From NCBI GenBank assembly GCA_016717335.1, contig JADKFS010000003.1, forward strand, positions 124,001 through 188,000: a stretch of 64,000 nucleotides of DNA, in the 5' to 3' direction. This document shows positions 60,478 through 64,000 of this stretch, one piece after another. The notes below the pieces were generated by a model. The model saw only the letters and a list, made by a program, of their open reading frames with translations, did no database searches and was not told the DNA's origin. The stretch comes from Candidatus Ribeiella danica. Its GTDB lineage: Bacteria > Chloroflexota > Chloroflexia > Chloroflexales > Roseiflexaceae. Position 1 is the first letter of the stretch, and each line of letters starts with the position of its first letter. The position numbers were made by a program, and so were the translations under genes.

Positions 60478-62559
60478 CTACTCGGCGGCTTCGGTTTTCT
60501 TGCGGCGGCTGCGCTTGGGCTTGGCCGGCGCCTCGGCGGCCGGCTCGGCTGTGACCTCGGCCGCGGGGGCGGCCGGCTTGCGCGACGACCGCTTCGGCTT
60601 GGCGGGCTCGGCCGGCGTGGCTTGTGCTGGGGCGGGCTGCTCAGCCGCCGGCTCGGCCGCCGGCTTGCGTCGCGCGCGCGGGCGCCGCGACTCGGGCCGG
60701 GCGGTCTCGGCCGCGACCGCCGGCGGGTCATCGGCCGCCGCCACGCTCGCCAGATCGGCCTGGGCGGCCGCCTCGGGCGTGTAGAACTCCGGTGCACTCG
60801 CAGCCATGTCGGCCGGCTCGGGCTGCCCCTCGACGCTCGGCGCGATCTGCTCGGCCTGGTCGGCGGCCCCTATCGGCGCCACGGCCAAGTCGCCATCGGA
60901 TGGCGCGACGCGGTAGCTGGCGCGCGTGCCCTTGCCGATCCGCTCCAGCAGGCTTGAGTTGATCGCCTGCTTGATCAGCGAGCGCAGCTCCTCGTTGGTG
61001 CGTGTGATCCCGGCGCTGTTGCGCGCGTTGCGCATCGCGTCGTGGATCTGCACGAAGGATGCCGGCCGCTCGAAGCGCCCGACGACTTCGCGCAGCAGCC
61101 GCCACTCTTCGTCGGTGAACGGCTGCGACAGCGGCTCCTGCCCGCGCTGCTCGGCCGCCTGGGCTTGGTGCTCGGGCAGATAGGGCTCCGGCTCGGGCTC
61201 CTGCGCCTGAGGCTCGGGCTCGGGCGTTGGCACAACCGGCTCGTCGACGATCACCGGCAGCTCGGCCTGCTCCTCCTCGACACGATCGAGCAGCTCCTCG
61301 AACAGCGCCGCAGACGACGTGTCGCCATCTTCGGCGGCCTGCGCCTCGGCCGGCTCCGGCAGGGTCAGCTCGGGCAGGTCGGCCTCCTCGATCTCCTCGC
61401 CCTCATCGTCGAGCCCCGCGTCTAGCATCCCGGCGCCGTTCTGGCTGCCCGCGCCGGGGCGCTGCCCACCACGCGAGCGGCGGCGGCGGCGGCGGCCGTT
61501 TGGTGCGGCGGCCGGGCGCGACTCGGCGCGCATCTCCACATCGGACATCTGCACGACCGGCGAGGTAGGCTCCTCCTTGATCTCCTGGGCGAACTGCGAG
61601 AGTTTGTAGGGGTCTTCACCAGGCAAGAACACCTCGTTGACTGTCCCGCGTGTGAAGACCTGGACCTTGGCGCGCCGCTCGGCCTCGAGCACGAAATCCT
61701 TGAACTTGGCGAACGGCCGGCCGCTGGAGTCCTTATACTTGCCCTCTTTGAAGTCGCCGCCCATCAGCTCTTTCATCAGCAGCTTGAGCGAGCCGAACGA
61801 GCAGACATAGCCGCGCTCGCGCGCCAGCTGGATCGCGCTGACCAGCGTGTCGTAGATATCGGGCTGGGAGCTGGCCTCGACGCGCGCCGGCTCGGGCTCG
61901 CGCTCGCGCGGCTCGCGCGGCTCGCGCGGCTCGCGCGGCTCGCGCGGCTCGCGCGGGCGCTCGGCAGGCGCCGGCTCGGCCTCGTTATCGGCATACTCGC
62001 GGCCCTTCTCGGGCATCTTGGAGCGCGGCAGGTCGGACTGCAGCTCGGCCGGCTTCTTGCCGACCAGCGACTCATAGAAGATGAACTCGTCGGCGCTCTG
62101 GGCCAGGTGTGCCGAGGCGGCGCCGCCGATGCCGATCACGATCACCTCTTTGCCTTGCTGGCGGATGCTGTTGACCAGCGGGATGAAGTCGCGATCTCCG
62201 GTGGCCAGGACGAACTTGGCGATGTTCGGGTTGGTGAAGAGCGTCTTCATCGCGTCGATGCAGAGGTTCATATCGACGCTGTTCTTGATTGCGCGGCCGG
62301 TGCGGCCCAGCTCGCGGTCGTAGTAGTACGTCGGCACGTACATAGGCTCGATGGCGTTGGCGTAGAGGGCGCTGGTGACGCGGGGGTAGCGATACCAGTC
62401 GGCGTAGGCGCGGGCGATCACGACGCGACCGAAATCTTCGCACCGATCCATGATCATCTCAAAGTTCGGATTCGCGTCCAGCTTGTCACGGACGCTGACG
62501 TACACGTTCTCGAAGTCGATAAACACGGCGACGTCAGGTCGATGGCTGTCGTTTGGCAT
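60478..62559 (-). CDS. NYN-domain (LabA/PIN-like) nuclease with OST-HTH/LOTUS-like domain
   Basis: 693 aa from the ATG at 62559, with CAGGAG about 12 bases upstream; the frame extends to 62697 but that part is non-coding in character. Residues 1-165 are a NYN domain: VAVFIDFENVYVSV, VDMNLCIDAMK and FVLATGDRDFIPLV hold the acidic residues of PIN-like nucleases. A charged Arg-Glu-Pro repeat (about 200-218) is followed by a winged-helix OST-HTH-like domain (YDTLVSAIQLARERGYVCSF...KYKDSSGRPFAKFKDFV). A second helical domain follows near 500 (EEWRLLREVVGRFERP). The last 150 residues are Ala/Pro/Lys/Glu-rich low complexity ending KPKRSRRKKTEAAE. Likely an RNA-binding or RNA-cleaving housekeeping protein. 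Confidence 0.85.
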   Translation of the reverse strand: MPNDSHRPDVAVFIDFENVYVSVRDKLDANPNFEMIMDRCEDFGRVVIARAYADWYRYPRVTSALYANAIEPMYVPTYYYDRELGRTGRAIKNSVDMNLCIDAMKTLFTNPNIAKFVLATGDRDFIPLVNSIRQQGKEVIVIGIGGAASAHLAQSADEFIFYESLVGKKPAELQSDLPRSKMPEKGREYADNEAEPAPAERPREPREPREPREPREPREREPEPARVEASSQPDIYDTLVSAIQLARERGYVCSFGSLKLLMKELMGGDFKEGKYKDSSGRPFAKFKDFVLEAERRAKVQVFTRGTVNEVFLPGEDPYKLSQFAQEIKEEPTSPVVQMSDVEMRAESRPAAAPNGRRRRRRSRGGQRPGAGSQNGAGMLDAGLDDEGEEIEEADLPELTLPEPAEAQAAEDGDTSSAALFEELLDRVEEEQAELPVIVDEPVVPTPEPEPQAQEPEPEPYLPEHQAQAAEQRGQEPLSQPFTDEEWRLLREVVGRFERPASFVQIHDAMRNARNSAGITRTNEELRSLIKQAINSSLLERIGKGTRASYRVAPSDGDLAVAPIGAADQAEQIAPSVEGQPEPADMAASAPEFYTPEAAAQADLASVAAADDPPAVAAETARPESRRPRARRKPAAEPAAEQPAPAQATPAEPAKPKRSSRKPAAPAAEVTAEPAAEAPAKPKRSRRKKTEAAE
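61903..61957. repeat. 9-bp tandem repeat inside the NYN gene
   Basis: CTCGCGCGG is repeated about six times in frame and encodes Arg-Glu-Pro triplets. Repeat number is likely to vary between strains because the unit keeps the frame. Confidence 0.85.
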
Positions 62560-63005
62560 TGGCTGTCTGTTTTTCTCCTGTTGGATGAGACAGCGGATGG
62601 GAAGCCTCGATCGACATTCCGAGGCCAGACAGCACCCGATTTTGGATCTGCGATTTTGGATTTGCGACAGACGGGGTCTCTCGCGATCCAATATCAAAAA
62701 TCAAAAATCAAAATCGCAATGGGTGAGTCAAAGCCCTGGGCATCGCGCCCTGGCTCGCCGGACGGCCCGATTAGCTGAAGAAGCCTGGCTTCCCGCCACG
62801 AGTCATCCTGCGACCTGCGCGACAGATCCGATGGAGGCAATCCGCTGTTGGCGTACGTTCCCGATCATCGTTGCATGCAAACCGGCCAGCTCATCGCATC
62901 GCCAATCGGCGGGCTGACCGTTCTGATGCGCTGTTAACTATATCACCGGATTGGCGAATACGCAACTGGAAAACGAGCCAACTGCCGAGAATCAAGAGCC
63001 AATTA
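62560..63005. other. 446-base intergenic region with an AT-rich inverted repeat
   Basis: TGCGATTTTGGATTTGCGA (62649-62667) is partly inverted by the AAAAATC-rich tract ending AAAATCGCA (62694-62718), a small hairpin element like those near trpF. No convincing ORF. The region contains the promoter area of the NYN gene and the end of the photolyase gene. Confidence 0.5.
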
Positions 63006-64000
63006 CTATGAGTAGGTATCGGTTTTGGTTATATGTTCTCGATCCTGGGCTCTCGCCCGGCGGTAGAGCGCCAGCGCCTGGGCGCGCTGGGTGGCGTGGT
63101 CCACGACCGGCTCGGGGTAGTCGCGCCCGATCACGACGCCGATCCGGCGCTGCTCGGCCGCGGGTAGGCTCCAGGGCGTGTGGATGTAGCGCTCGGGCAC
63201 GCCGGCTAGCTCGGGCACGTACCGCCGCACGTAGTCGCCGCGCGCGTCGAACTTCTGGCCCTGGCTGGTCGGGTTGAAGATCCTGAAGTACGGCTGCGCG
63301 TCGGTGCCGGTGCCGGCGGCCCACTGCCAGCCCCCGTTGTTCGAGGCGTGGTCGCCATCCACCAGCTGCTGCATGAAGTAGCGCTCGCCCTGGCGCCAGT
63401 CGATCAGCAGGTCCTTGGTCAGGAACGAGGCGACGATCATGCGGGCGCGGTTGTGCATCCACGCCTCGGCGTTCAGCTGGCGCATGGCCGCGTCGACGAT
63501 TGGGTAGCCGGTCTGCCCGGTTCGCCAGGCCTCGAACAGGCGCTGGTCGTTCTCCCACTCCAGGCTGTCGTAGCTGCGCCTGAACGCGCCGTCCAGGACG
63601 TGCGGGAAGTGCGCCAGGATCTGGTAGTAGAAATCGCGCCATGCCAGCTCGCCGATCCAGGCGTCGACCGAGGACGAATGGCCAAGGACCAAGGGCAGCG
63701 TCTCGGCGCTCTTCGACGAAGCGTTGCTGTTTCGCCCTTCGTCCTTGGTCCCCTCGAACGTCTGCAGCGCTGTTCGCAGGCACGCGATCGGCGCCACGCA
63801 GCCGAAGCGCAGGTAGGGCGACAGCCGCGAGGTGCCGTCGATCGCCGGATGCTCGCGGGCCGTCTGGTAGCCGCCGATGCCTGGGCGCTGCTCGCCGCCG
63901 CTCCAGGCCGCCAGTCGCGCCAGGCCGGCCTGCTCGCCACCGGGCGGGATGGTCTGGTGGGTCGAGAAGCCCAGCTCGCCAGCCGAGGGGATTGCCAGCG
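63006..64000 (-). CDS. Deoxyribodipyrimidine photolyase/cryptochrome, C-terminal part (5' end off window)
   Basis: The frame is open to the window end, giving the last 331 residues. FAD-binding photolyase motifs are clear: TSRLSPYLRFGCV, WIGELAWRDFYYQIL, YPIVDAAMRQLNAEAWMHNRARMIVASFLTKDLLIDWR, GGWQWAAGTGTDAQPYFRIFNP and YVPELAGVPERYIHTPW. The class I-type layout repairs cyclobutane pyrimidine dimers using light. Between TALQTF and WIGEL there is an insertion of roughly 20-30 residues rich in Ser, Asn and Gly (EGTKDEGRNSNASS), encoded by a stretch with internal inverted repeats, so it may be a small repeat element captured in frame. Two shadow frames here are not genes. Confidence 0.92.
   Translation of the reverse strand, partial: LAIPSAGELGFSTHQTIPPGGEQAGLARLAAWSGGEQRPGIGGYQTAREHPAIDGTSRLSPYLRFGCVAPIACLRTALQTFEGTKDEGRNSNASSKSAETLPLVLGHSSSVDAWIGELAWRDFYYQILAHFPHVLDGAFRRSYDSLEWENDQRLFEAWRTGQTGYPIVDAAMRQLNAEAWMHNRARMIVASFLTKDLLIDWRQGERYFMQQLVDGDHASNNGGWQWAAGTGTDAQPYFRIFNPTSQGQKFDARGDYVRRYVPELAGVPERYIHTPWSLPAAEQRRIGVVIGRDYPEPVVDHATQRAQALALYRRARAQDREHITKTDTYS

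Noticed and set aside
61903..61957. CRISPR-like short repeats
   Set aside because: These are 9-bp units in direct tandem without spacers, coding for Arg-Glu-Pro repeats in a protein.

Overview
The window looks like a chromosomal segment of a filamentous member of the Chloroflexota (Chloroflexia). The support is indirect: high GC, a cell-wall amidase carrying WYFAEG-type repeats, a lipoprotein with a glycosidase-like domain, and short hairpin repeats between genes. Taxonomy is inferred, not proven. Roughly the first 50 kb is one large hybrid PKS/NRPS natural-product locus that starts upstream of the window. The last 12.5 kb, after three tRNA genes, is ordinary chromosome.

Plus strand, 2-39801 (assembly line): a 5'-truncated PKS module (KS-AT-KR-ACP); a glycosyltransferase carrying an N-terminal TubC-type docking domain; three SDR enzymes probably linked to a sugar; a two-module NRPS (docking-C-A-PCP-C-A-PCP, second A glycine-like); an AT-less KS-KR-ACP-C protein; a peptidase-like hydrolase; a PurD-like ATP-grasp ligase; an adenylation domain with an FkbM-type methyltransferase inserted and its C-terminal subdomain plus PCP on a separate ORF; a C-A-PCP NRPS; and a terminal NRPS (A-PCP-C-C-A-PCP-C-A-PCP-TE). 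The terminal NRPS holds two almost identical 2.4-kb copies of a C(part)-A unit. Its apparent frameshifts all fall in G or C runs of those copies and look like sequencing errors.

Plus strand, 39916-43573: a four-gene extender-unit operon like FkbK/J/I/H (hydroxyacyl-CoA dehydrogenase, free ACP, acyl-CoA dehydrogenase, HAD glyceryl-loading enzyme). It should make hydroxymalonyl-ACP, or methoxymalonyl-ACP if an O-methyltransferase exists elsewhere.

Minus strand, 50208-43778: a threonine-synthase-like PLP enzyme, an MbtH protein, an ornithine/lysine N-hydroxylase, a saccharopine-dehydrogenase-like enzyme and a cupin/methionyl-tRNA-synthetase fusion. The last three match, by domain content, the known hydrazine (N-N bond) forming machinery of the Spb38/Spb40 type. 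The working hypothesis is that the locus makes a glycosylated peptide-polyketide containing a hydrazino acid. The methyltransferase-bearing A domain, which lacks the amino-group-binding Asp, is a candidate for activating it.

Boundary and flank, 50209-64000: remnants of a transposase and a serine recombinase, then tRNA-Arg(CCG), tRNA-Pro(CGG) and tRNA-Leu(CAA), all on the minus strand. Beyond them are a lipoprotein with a glycosidase-like domain, an N-acetylmuramoyl-alanine amidase, a coiled-coil membrane protein, a Trm112-like protein, a metallophosphoesterase, TrpF, a NYN-domain RNA-binding protein and the C-terminal part of a DNA photolyase that runs off the end.
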